This document shows, piece after piece, positions 25,001 through 41,200 of a DNA stretch of 64,000 nucleotides. Under the pieces are notes generated by a model that did no database searches, had not been told where the DNA came from, and was given only the letters and a program-made list of their open reading frames with translations. Numbering within the stretch: position 1 is the stretch's first letter; each line of letters opens with the position of its first letter. This DNA is from Bugulina stolonifera (Eukaryota; Bryozoa; Gymnolaemata; Cheilostomatida; Bugulidae), in the NCBI GenBank assembly GCA_935421135.1, contig OW285188.1, positions 3,772,733 to 3,836,732 of the forward strand, in the 5' to 3' direction. A program made the position numbers and the translations under genes.

Positions 25001-26919
25001 AAAGTAGTTTTAGTACTCAACCTTTAGTTACCGTTTACAATCACCTTGGTTTGCAGGCTAAGTTGTGACAAACTGGTACCAGTAATACAAATACTCTATT
25101 TACTCTAGATTACCACAGAGGCAAAGTTTATATATTAATTAGTTTTTCCACGGTCCTTTGCGCCAATAAGATCGCTCTAAAGCCTGACCTAATAAACGGC
25201 CAGGCCGAAAGTGGTTGTGCGGAAACGAAAAATTACCGATAAAACAATGAAGTTTTCTCAAGTTTGACGACAAAATTGTCCTCAGATTGGCTAGAAGTAC
25301 CTGTGATGCTAGCCCATTATTTTCAGGACACATTGTGTTGATACCGATAGCATCAATAGAAGAGGGAAACATTTAGAGAAACTTAAACATAAGAAAAAAG
25401 CCCAAAAAGTTTGAGTCATCCTACGGAGCACATTGTGAGTAATAGTGCAGACCAGAGGTGGTAAAAGTACTATCTTTGCGCAGACTGTCAGCTACTACAT
25501 CGACCTATTTTTTGTAGCCTAGGTGTTCCCTGTAAGTTGGGCGCTCGTCAATTAGAAACGTACCAACAACTTAGCTGAGAGAACCACGGCAAATTACTAT
25601 CCGTATCGTTTACTGGGTAAACTCATATGCAGGAACTTTGACAGAGGTGTAGCAAAGCTATAAACTGCATATGACTAGGTATAATATATGTCATTGTGTT
25701 GTTGTCATGGTGTTGTCTTTTCCTAGATTGGACCGAATGTGAGCATTAGCAAGGGAGCTGTAATAGGGGCAGGAGTTCGTATCAGAGAGTCTCTTGTGTT
25801 GGAGGGAGCGCAGATTCATGACCATGCCTGTATACTCTACAGTATAATAGGTATTACTCTAGTTATGACCATGCCTGTATACTCTATAGTATAATAGGTA
25901 GTACTCTAGTTATGTTATTGTTATATTGTATAAAGTACATACATGTACATGATTATACAGCCTATATATGAAAAAGGAGTATCCGTGGCTTAAACTGAAC
26001 AGACCCAGGGGCTGTGCTGGTAGCTCCTCCCGCCAGTTATATATTACTAAAGGAAGTGACACACCTAGGCCACTCCTCCCAATAGAACCTTATCACTAAA
26101 ACATCATGTTTGTGGAGCGTCTAGACTACCCCCCCCCCCTCTTTTCACAGGGCTACCATGTGTTATAACTAATGATAATATCAGTAGTAATAATTATTGT
26201 AAAATGTATTAGTATTGAGCACAGCACGCTGCAGCCCTCACTGTGTACTGTAGTATCTACATGTACAATGCAATTGGTCACTGTGCACTGTGGTATGTAC
26301 GATGTAACTGTATCTTTCAGGGTGGGATAGCTCTGTAGGGGCGTATACGAGGGTGGAAGGAACCCCTAATGACCCGAACCCTGACAAGCCATTCTCTAAG
26401 ATAGAAGTGAAGGGCTTGTTTAATGATGAGGGGCAACTGAACCCTTCCATCACTGTTATAGGTATGAGTAAACAGTAGTTTCGTGGTCTACAAACCATGG
26501 TAACTGTGATATATTCTCTAGTAACCATGGTAACTGTGATATATTCTCTAGTAACCATGGTAACTGTAATATATCTTCTTGTAACCATGGTCACTCTGTT
26601 ACGGTTGTGTAGTAACTGGGATAACTTTGATGTTCTATAGTAATGTAGCAACTGTGATATGTTGTATAGTAACCATGGTAACTGTGATATGTTGTATAGT
26701 AACCATGGTAACTGTGATATGTTGTATAGTAACCATGGTAACTGTGATATGTTCTATAGTAACCATAGCAACTGTGATATGTTGTATAGTAACCATGGTA
26801 ACTCTTGTTGCGTTTCAGGCTCAAAAGTTCAGGTACCATCAGAGATTGTGATATTGAACACAATAGTTCTTCCTCACAAGGACATTTCTGGAAGTGAAAT
26901 TAACAGAATTATTCTTTAG
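1019..26919 (+). CDS. GMPPA: GMPPA: mannose-1-phosphate guanylyltransferase regulatory subunit alpha (5' partial)
   Basis: In animals GMPPA is the non-catalytic partner of GMPPB. It binds GDP-mannose and feeds back on synthesis of this sugar donor for glycosylation in the cytosol. Exons read: 1019-1116, 18821-18927, 19568-19778, 20653-20712, 20911-21038, 23349-23369, 24242-24379, 24769-24913, 25727-25850, 26321-26461, 26819-26919. All phases agree and give 423 codons plus TAG after a split Gly; only the first exon, roughly 15 residues, is missing. Visible motifs: the nucleotidyltransferase signature [57 protein letters not shown], then left-handed beta-helix hexapeptides ([28 protein letters not shown]) and the C-terminus INRIIL, as in animal GMPPA. 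Between FHRDN and TMLGT there are roughly eight extra residues. Exon 23349-23369 is a 21-nt microexon. Introns carry five minisatellites. Confidence 0.95.
1508..2258. repeat. 36-bp minisatellite, block A (about 21 units)
   Basis: Units start GTAGTTATGACTGTAGTGTG and end ATAACTATAG. This is the first block of the array that fills GMPPA intron 1018/18821. Most units carry CATATAAC; a minority carry CCTATAAC. The block is cut by the foldback element at 2259. Confidence 0.97.
4076..8070 (+). pseudogene. hAT transposase (TTF zinc finger / ZMYM1-like type), internally deleted
   Basis: The recognisable C-terminal half is typical of the TTF-finger hAT transposases related to ZMYM1-like genes. Likely exons: 4076-4128 (start ATG, basic stretch, then QTSLTKFF), 4836-4979, 5137-5153, 5296-5334, 5456-5558, 5689-5738, 5839-6118 ([28 protein letters not shown], the TTF-type region), 6568-6808 ([10 protein letters not shown]), 6913-7203, 7592-8070 (hAT dimerisation region with [16 protein letters not shown], stop at 8070). 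Between 6118 and 6568 the family normally has a long DUF4371/RNase H core carrying the first two catalytic acidic residues; only 450 bases remain and no matching exon is visible. The 5738/5839 join is also out of phase. I therefore call it defective. A domesticated remnant is possible but less likely. Confidence 0.75.
8345..8570. repeat. 96-bp tandem duplication followed by GC-rich hairpins in the hAT right end
   Basis: 8345-8440 and 8441-8536 are near-identical copies beginning GTAAACATGACA. They run into an unusually GC-rich segment. 8546-8570 is a perfect 10-bp stem, CCAGGGGGCC with loop TAGGC and GGCCCCCTGG. 8523-8539 forms a second stem, CCGGGG with CCCCGG. The composition contrasts sharply with the AT-rich surroundings. 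Confidence 0.85.
8669..9642. repeat. 36-bp minisatellite, block B (about 27 units)
   Basis: This is the continuation of the array on the right side of the foldback element. It is richer in variants than block A: CCTATAAC, GATTGTAGCATG, TATTCTATAAC and ACTATATGTAG. The first unit after the element is shortened (CTATAGTGACTG). Confidence 0.95.
9643..9708. mobile_element. Second partial copy of the foldback right end (pre-hAT empty site)
   Basis: The sequence GCTAATGAATTAATATTG runs straight into TCATGTGACTACGAGTAAGC and on to GGTAATTCTATG. The first part matches 3705-3722 and the rest matches 8626-8668. It is therefore the foldback right end without the hAT insertion, flanked on both sides by 36-bp units. 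Confidence 0.9.
9709..11947. repeat. 36-bp minisatellite, block C (about 62 units)
   Basis: Uninterrupted array between the foldback fragment and the first MITE. It contains marker variants used to trace duplications: GAGTGTAGTG near 11133, CACATAAC near 10716, 10861, 11112 and 11254, and repeated ACTATATGTAG units. Confidence 0.97.
11948..12259. mobile_element. 312-bp hAT-type MITE, copy 1
   Basis: Terminal inverted repeats are CAGTGGTCAAAGT and ACTTTGACCACTG. The flanking octamers CATATAAC and CCTATAAC (one mismatch) are candidate 8-bp target duplications. There is no coding capacity. The right half contains two strong hairpins: GGGGGGAC-TGC-GTCCCCCC, and CAGGGGGTC paired with GACCCCCTG. 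It was probably mobilised in trans by a hAT transposase. Confidence 0.9.
12260..15435. repeat. 36-bp minisatellite, block D (about 88 units)
   Basis: Array between the two MITE copies. The first units carry a CCTCTAAC variant that recurs at the same place after the second MITE. The only interruptions are single-base variants. Confidence 0.97.
15436..15747. mobile_element. 312-bp hAT-type MITE, copy 2
   Basis: It has the same length and essentially the same sequence and flanks as the copy at 11948-12259, exactly 3,488 bp downstream. Because the flanking array variants also match, this copy arose by duplication of the array block and not by a second transposition. Confidence 0.9.
15748..18824. 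repeat. 36-bp minisatellite, block E, ending at the GMPPA 3' splice site
   Basis: About 85 units. The last unit ends ATAACTATAG at 18820, which is the GMPPA 3' splice site; exon 18821 begins GTAGAAGGG. The shared GTAG means the array runs four bases into the exon. The last roughly 300 bases are homogeneous CATATAAC units, while earlier parts are mixed. Confidence 0.97.
19879..20542. repeat. 20-bp minisatellite in a GMPPA intron (about 33 units)
   Basis: The unit reads GTGCTCACCTTYAGTGACAG, starting GT and ending AG. Variants include GATGG or GACGG for GACAG and GGTA for GGTG. Each unit contains the E-box core CAGGTG and a short inverted repeat AGGTG-CT-CACCT. Confidence 0.97.
21975..23178. 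repeat. 32-bp minisatellite in a GMPPA intron (about 37 units)
   Basis: The unit begins GTGTATAGCTAGTATAACAC and continues either AGTCAGTCTGAT or AAACAGTCTGAT. The two subtypes alternate for much of the array and the AGTCAG form dominates the downstream end. It is not adjacent to an exon. Confidence 0.97.
24380..24765. repeat. 27-bp-class minisatellite starting at a GMPPA 5' splice site (about 14 units)
   Basis: The intron opens GTAAGTCTACACTATTATAC. Following units read ATGTAGACATTC then TACACTATTATACATAT. Unit lengths drift around 27 bp. The array ends just before the TATTACAG acceptor of exon 24769, so it fills the whole intron. Confidence 0.93.
25807..25908 (+). repeat. Tandem duplication of an exon end with its 5' splice site
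   Basis: CATGACCATGCCTGTATACT and the following CTAYAGTATAATAG|GTA occur twice, about 49 bp apart. The first copy is the real end of exon 25727-25850 and its donor. The second lies inside the intron and carries an equivalent donor, ATAATAG|GTAGTA. Confidence 0.9.
26508..26812. repeat. 30-bp minisatellite filling the last GMPPA intron (about 10 units)
   Basis: Units carry GTAACCATGGTAACTGTGAT followed by ATGTTGTATA or ATATTCTCTA. The inverted repeat GTTACCATGG/CCATGGTAAC makes each unit able to pair with its neighbour. The last unit runs into the 3' splice site TTGCGTTTCAG before exon 26819. Confidence 0.93.
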
Positions 26920-27257
26920 GAGGAGGGAATTCTTACCACAGGAAGTAACATGAAGGTCATTCCCGTTTTACCATATATTTGTAATTTACACATATAGGAC
27001 ATATGTGTAGTTCGCTTATATATCTAGTTGGCTATTTGATCAAATCACAGATAACCTAAATAACATTATGCTTCATATAAATTATATTATATATTTCTGA
27101 TCATGTTATAATAATACTTTTCTCCCTGCTTCCTCCAATTATTTCTGATACTCAACTGTCCTGATCCAAGAACATTGTGTTTACTTATTTAATTATATAT
27201 TATTAGGTTATAGAATATAATGAATTTTAACATTGCTGTGCTTTTTGTATTTGATTT

Positions 27258-27268
27258 AATAAAATAAA
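27258..27268 (+). terminator. GMPPA poly(A) signals
   Basis: Two overlapping AATAAA hexamers lie about 340 bases after the GMPPA stop codon, followed by TG-rich sequence near 27300. The position is plausible; no transcript was available to confirm use. Confidence 0.6.
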
Positions 27269-27515
27269 TTTAGTACTCCTTGCTTGAACACCTTGCAGTA
27301 TGCATTTATGATTGTACTGAAAGAAAAGATTTCCTTATATCTCAATCACATATACATGTACAATAATACTGCTGGGTGATAACTTGTGTTCTCACTTCTA
27401 GCCAGAAAAAAAACAAGTAAATCAACTTGACAGTATGCATGTTGTGTTGTTATATTGTAGGTACCTGTAAAATGTAACAACCTCACTCCTCAGTTTTATA
27501 ATGGCAGTATTAGGT

Positions 27516-27525
27516 TTTATTTATT
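27516..27525 (-). terminator. Alpha-tubulin poly(A) signals
   Basis: AATAAATAAA on the minus strand lies about 143 bases after the tubulin stop codon. With the GMPPA signals at 27258-27268 it shows the two genes converge with overlapping or nearly touching 3' ends. Confidence 0.65.
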
Positions 27526-27667
27526 AACATAAACAGGAAAGTTGAATATCCATGTACATGTATAACGATTGCGACTACACCAGGTTTCCAAGTCAAGCGT
27601 GAAGCATTGGGAAGGGAGGGGTTGGAGCACATACTGCTCAAAAGATGAGGGATTTGTATAAGTCACC

Positions 27668-34248
<6,581 letters not shown>

Positions 34249-35286
34249 ATTGACTTTGAGACAGTCGCAAACACACGTCTGTATTAAGGCAGCAGTTTTG
34301 CAGAAATGAAGCTTAGCTTTAGAGTGAGAGAGTAAGTAGCAGAGACTACACTATTATCAGTATAACACAATTAGGTTAATGGGTGTGACTATCTATGACT
34401 GACTCAGAGTTTGACTCCCACTGTGAGTTATCTATGTGAACATATGGGACTAGTATCAACAATGTACTGAGTACATGTAGCACTACTTGCATATCATAGC
34501 ACATACACATCATGAAGTTGCACTGTAACTGTTGTATGTATATATACATTGTATATACTACGTATGTACTGTAATTATGTAAAACAAAGCGAAGTCAGAC
34601 AGCATCTGGGCCAAAAGATAACTGAATTAAGAATATTATTATTTCATTTATAATATAATGTGCATCTACTCTGCATGTAAAAAATCAATATACATAAGAT
34701 AACTATAGACATCTTTACTTGCATACAAAACATAGACATAGACATGATAGAGGTGCAATAAATTTGGGTAAATGTAGCATTTGTAATCAAATCCATAAAA
34801 ATAAAATAATGTTGAGATTTGACCTGCAACATCTCAATATACCAAAATATTTTACAGTTTTTACTTCTGACCAATAGAAAATCTCCTTGGAAGTTATGGA
34901 CGGAAATAAGAAATACAAACACATTTGATGTAAAGAAAACCAATGAAAGCTGGACAAAAATAATTGACAAAAATGCATGTATAAAGATAAAATATTATGA
35001 CGTATAAATGCACGAGCATAGAATGTACTTGGTATACAGCGTGTTAATACAACAATAAATTAAAACATTATGCTATTAAGAAGAAGCAGATAATCATTCA
35101 ATATAAAACTGAATACTATAATAAACATTCAGATAATAGGTATAAGTATATAATATCATTATAATAAAATGTCTTTAAAGTTAAGTAACAGATATCTTAT
35201 ATAGAAGGCCAAGAGTAGGAGGCAGTGTGAAGTAATCGTGTACATAGTAGAGTGTAGACTGTAGAGTGTAGAACTACTAGGTCAAC
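34249..35286. other. Intergenic region: alpha-tubulin promoter side and 3' end of the coiled-coil gene
   Basis: Both neighbours are on the minus strand. The region must hold the 3' untranslated part of the upstream gene (high coordinates) and the promoter and 5' untranslated part of alpha-tubulin (low coordinates). I could not place a convincing TATA box or initiator. An ATATACATTGTATAT palindrome lies near 34540. Confidence 0.4.
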
Positions 35287-38200
35287 TCAGTCAGCAGACG
35301 CTGACACAGCCTCCTTTTGTTTACGTTTAGCGAGTCTCCGTTCTTTAAGGATTCTCTGTTTCTCCTGTTCTGTGAGAAGTTTAGTCTGCTGGCCGTCATC
35401 AACTCCATCTACCACCCCCAGCTTCTACAGGTGTATATATACATGTATATAGCTATATATTATATTATTAAAAATTGTCTCTATTGTTATTGTATTACTT
35501 TAAGGCAGCTGACGTTACTGCTAATTGCATAGCCTCAGTTCAATTTCACTGATGTAAGGTTTAAGTCTGTTATAGGTCATGGACATCCTTTGCATTTACA
35601 GTACAATAATAGTTGCTAAAACAATACAGGCAACAACAATGCCTCACTACCATGGTAACACTGATCTCTAAGACACACACTAACAGTCTGTAACTAAAAG
35701 AATAACTGAACAGATCGAGTACACACGAAATGGTCTAACAACGGAATCACTGTTGAATATATTACGGACCGAGGTGCACACAACTAACAGCACTAATACT
35801 AGGAGGATACAAACTATAACTGAATCAAACTGGTGAAGGACTGTCTCCAGCCAGCAGTAAGCCACTGGTAGACGTATGATACATATACTCATGTGTGTTC
35901 TGATTGCCTTAAATGTATAGATACTGTAGATTATCCAGAGCTATTTCTCAGTAGCCACACACAGCGGAGGCCTCTATGCCTTTCAATCATGACTGATAGG
36001 ACCGCAGGCTTACCAACTATCAACTATTTTGAAGGACCCTCCAACAAAAATTCTGTATTCTGCACCACAGCTTTTATACAGTGTGAACTACTGCTAGATG
36101 ATCAAGTTAATTCTGTAAATTGGAATCAGAAATGTGGGCAGGGCAGATGACAACACATTGACACACTATAGGATCTGGGAAAGGGGTATTAATGCGGGAG
36201 TTGTTCACTCTCTACTGCTTACATGAGTGTATTACATTACATAGAGGCAGTACGCTGTCTAGCTTTGTAGAACTCCTCTTTAGTCTGCAGATAATGTATT
36301 TTAGCATGAGTTTATATATGAGGTCATGCATGGCTTTGTATGGCCTTATATTAATATACAATGCACATGTACAACAAGTACGTATGTAAAACTCAGGTGA
36401 TTTTGTAGAAATTTTCTAATCTACACTTTTCTTTTAAAATTTTTTAAATCTGTTCAATAACAAACAAATTTGACATAAATACTAGTGCATGTGTATGTTG
36501 ATAGCATAAGAATGTGAGACATACCAACGATGACTTCCCTTCTTTCATACCATGAGACTCATCATTGAATCTCTTCTGTAAGTTTGCTGCCAGAGCCTTC
36601 ATCTGTTCATCTTTAGAGGCTCCGGCAGTTGAAGAATCCATGAGGTGCTCAAAAGAAGTGGCTGCAAAAATGATTGGTTACATTATAACAAGCGGTTGCA
36701 GTATAACAAGCGGTTGCAGTATAACAAGCGGTTGCAGTATAACAAGCGGTTGCAGTATAACAAGCGGTTGCAGTATAACAAGCGGTTGCAGTATAACAAG
36801 CGGTTGCAGTATAACGAGCGATTACAGTACAACGAGTGGTTACAGTACAACGAGTGGTTACAACATAACAAGTGGTTGCAGTATAAAGAGTGGCTATAGT
36901 ATAACAAATGGTTACCGTATAAAAAGTGGTTACAGTATAACAAGCGGTTGCAGTATAACAAGTGGTTACAGACTAACAAGCGGTCACAGTATAATAGAAG
37001 CTAATTTAGTACCTATTTAGTTCCAAAATACATGGTCAAAGTTAAATTGCTTACATTTCCTCGTCGGTCTACCAACGACCGTCTTTTCATTTTTTATTCT
37101 CGCTATTCTGTCTTTCATCATACTCATCTGCTTCTCCCTGTTCTCCTGTAAAAGAAGTGGTATATTTGAGTGACCAGTGCATCTGATGCATTGTGCATAG
37201 CCTTAGTTTTAGAGGTAGACCAGTTGAGTGACCAGAGTGCATTCAGCCAGGTATATAACCTTAATTCCTAGATTTCCACTGATATAATACACTTACACTG
37301 CTAGATCTCTCAAACATTGTCTTCTGTCTCTCTCCCATGGAAAATATGGCTTCCACTTCAGAGTTCTGTCTCTGCTTACGTAACTCTCTTCTGGCACGCA
37401 TCTACAGTATATGCACATGGTATGATGTCACATTAGCTATGTTACCACTAGCCTTAGTGCTTCTATCAGACAATATGTACATGTAATGCTTGTAATGGTG
37501 GTGGTAGTGCTACCACCACCACCACTGTAATGCTTAGGGCAGTAAATATTTTCCATTGCTTGAAACACCCTTAATAACACAAATATTCAAAATCACATTC
37601 AAAGTTTCATCCATTTTTTTTTTAGATAAATAATTTCAATTGCAGTAAAATTTTATAAAAAAACTTGCCGCTGCCACCACCGCTACCCCCACCGCTACCA
37701 CCACCGCTACCCCCACCGCTACCACCACCGCTGCCCCCACCGCTACCACCACCACTGCTCCCACCGCCGCCACCACCGCCGCCACCGCCGCCGCCACCGC
37801 CGCCGCCACCACCACCACCACTACCACCACCACCACTACCACCACCACCAACTTATCTATCATACCATTTCCTCTTGTTTCTGCTGCTCAGCGGACATAT
37901 GTTTGTCGGCGTGGTGTTTCTCTTCAATAAGTTTAGACAACTCCTGTTGGTTTTGCTCTTCTGATACTTGGACTACAGTCCTTTCACGCTTCATTGCCAT
38001 GATGGGCTGTGGGCAGAACAAACAGGATATTACATCATCACTGAAAGTATTATATTTTTATATGTATGTACATAAGTCATACGTAAATCTTAGGTGTCTA
38101 CGATACTGGTAACCCTGTCTACTTACCGGCACCACTGTACCAACTTTATTGAAAGCATTCTTAGCCGAAGCTCTCTCCAGCTCTTCTTGCCTCTCCATCT

Positions 38201-41200
38201 CTTCTTTTCTGGCTCTAGCCTCCCGTCTCTTCGCTAACTTCTCTCGCATCTAGAGATTAAAGGAAGATAGTATACAGTCACAGCTACAGAGAGTTACAGA
38301 GAGTAAGTATATTAAGTGAAATGCCACACTTATATAACAGGTAGCGGCTCACAATGTCTCCCTGTTTATTCTTATCATCTTCCTGAGCAGAGGCGTGTGA
38401 AGCTTTGTTAGCCTTAGCCTCCTCAAGCAGCTGCTTAGCAATGTTGGAGGAGTCTTCAAACCTAGCCTGCTTTCTCGCCTTCCTACGAGCCATCATCATC
38501 TCATCCTGTTTCTTCATCTGGATTGCAAATGCCTGCAGAGCATTAAAACCTAGATATATTGCAACGTGCACATCTATTCATGTAGCGAACTTCTACTACA
38601 TTTTTAGAGTACAGATTCTGGCTTGAATAAAGATACATACAGGTTGTTGCCAGACTGCATTCCAGTCATGTAAGAATTCAAGTAGATTGACGACGTGTTT
38701 GTAAGGCAGTCGCTAAGGTCACCACGGTTGCCGTGGTTACTACATTGTATACACAGTTATATAAGTTTACACTTTGCACAGTATAATGGTTATAATGTCG
38801 TCCTGTGCAAAGTGTAAACCTATAGAATCGTTCTCTCTTGCACACACACGTATGAAACCGTAACTCAGATCAGTTCAGCCTGAGTGAACTAATTGACTCT
38901 CTAGACATTTAAAGATGAGTAAACATTTTGGTGAGGTTGAACCCAGGAGATGAGACTACAATGGAAGCTGAAGCTCAGCCTACTATATACCTACCTTTGG
39001 GTACATGGTGTACAAGGGAACAATGGTCTAAACAGAGATAAATAAATATAGCTAACTATACGCCCAGATTCAGATGAACAGGAAATGGTGTAATACTCCA
39101 TCCATATACTCATACAATGTATTACTAGAGACAACCTACATTCTTCTGAGCTGCGTGTTCTGCCTCCAATTTCTGCAGCATCTCCTGGGCATCCACCATC
39201 TTACCATCTTTTTCAACCTGACCATCTCCTGAGTTGACTGTGAAATAGACAATACTTGTAAGTGCAATCACATGGTTGTGTAACCCGCTAGTGAATATAG
39301 AATATGTTCTATAATGCCGAGTACTGAGGGGATTTTGACTTCTACATGAAATGACTGAAACCTTTCCATTCATTTATATGAGTTACAGGATACAGATACT
39401 CAGGCGTTCTAGGGAACCTGGTGGTTAATTATAACAGTAGCAGGTCCAATCAACACACCGCCATCATGGAAGGTGCTATACTGATAAGTACTAGAATGCA
39501 CTTTCCCTTATTTTCGGCTCTCCAAAAAGTGCAAGTAGTGCAACACAAACGCTAGCAATACTATCGGAGCAGATATGCAAGAAAAACCCACACCAGCATC
39601 CCGTGACTTCAAACAGGAGTTGAATAGATGCATGTCCATGGAGCTCACTCTGGACTCAAATATAGAGTAAATATTAAATAGCTTGAGTACCTAACTCCAT
39701 GGCTGCAGGAATATTAACTGGGTATAAATGTGTGAAAGTGAGGCTAGTTTACTTCAAACCTCATAGTTACCTGATTGTTGAGCTGTAGGAGAATAGAGAG
39801 TCAGACAATAGAGAAGTGAACATACATGTACATGCACTTGTAATGCAACCACGAGGTACATGTAGGTAGGATGGGGAGACTCTATAGAGTATCAACTGTG
39901 AGAATGTCAGGATTTTGGGGCTAAGTAAAGATTATATATTAAGGATTACCATAGATCAATATCTAACCTTTCATCTGTCAAAGAAATTTAAAGAGCGATG
40001 GCCTCAAGTGAACACAAGACTTCAAATTTTTCAAGCTAGTACATGTAGTATAAGAGAAAGTAGAAATTTAGAGTTGTCTTCTATATTTAGTTTCGTATTT
40101 AAACATTAATCATTGAGATTGTCTTCAACGCCGTTGTACTGGTAGTTGTAGCATATGTTTGCACTTACTGGAGTCAAGAAGTGCTTGTTTCTCCCTCTCA
40201 AACCTCTCCTCAACACTGGCCATATTGTGTGTGGCTGTCCATTTCTTCTCATCATCCAAGATGGAGAAGAGTGTAGAGACAAAGTGAGGGTACTGTCCCC
40301 TATCTGTGGCAGAGTTGTATGCGTCTGCCAATTTCTCTAATGACCCATCGTCCTACAAATCATTCACATAATACTGTAATGTTTTTGAGTACTATTGCAT
40401 ACGAGAGCCGAGGGCTACAAGTATGTGAAGGGCTTGGAAGGTGGTAGAGGCCGACCAAGTGTACCTTCTGCTCATTACATAAAAGAGTGAACAGTTATGG
40501 GTGCTCTTTATAGTGTAGATTATATCAGATGTAGGCCGATGCCGAGACTCATTGGAGCTCAGGACCGACGTAGGTCATGTAGAGTTTATACTCCGAGGGA
40601 GTGTAGAGAAAGAATGTTTAACCTTGAGAACCTAAGTCCGACGCTAGGTTCATTAGAACCCGGGATCGGCCTAAGCCTAAGGGGTGGATAGCGATGTGCT
40701 TAGCCTAGGATGAGGTGAGCTCGAGCCGTACTGAATCCAAAGGATTCTCAGGTGGAGCTACCCGCCTAAAGAGTAATGTCAGTGTTCAATGTTATGGACC
40801 TTAAGACTCTGGGAGTTGAAAGCCCACTACACCAATGCGGTTCGTTTCACTACAATACGTCTTACTGTACTTCCCGGGGCCCTTGTACCATCATACTATC
40901 ATGTTCTCCCCTTCACTACATCAGCCACTGGTGTCCCCCTGTTACATAAGTCACAGTGCTATTTATTATCCCTCACTTATTTTAACTTTATCTACTCCTA
41001 CCTCTTTTACAATCAGTTGATCGACGTCTCCAGACTCGGAATCCTGTTTCTCCTGAACTTGAGCCAAGATGGCGGCAGACACTTCCTTAACCCTCTCTGG
41101 TGTGTGTTCCTGCAGGTCATCTCCATGGGCAGCTCTGAGACTAACTATAACACAATATAACATGAATAACAACACCTGATAAACATGCATAGCTTCACCA

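Noticed and set aside
36565..37020. ORFs with ITSGCS or YNKRLQ repeats
   Set aside because: 18-bp intronic minisatellite, antisense to the coiled-coil gene.
37636..37964. Proline-rich and valine/alanine-rich ORFs
   Set aside because: Product of a trinucleotide-type tract inside an intron; no splice or codon evidence.
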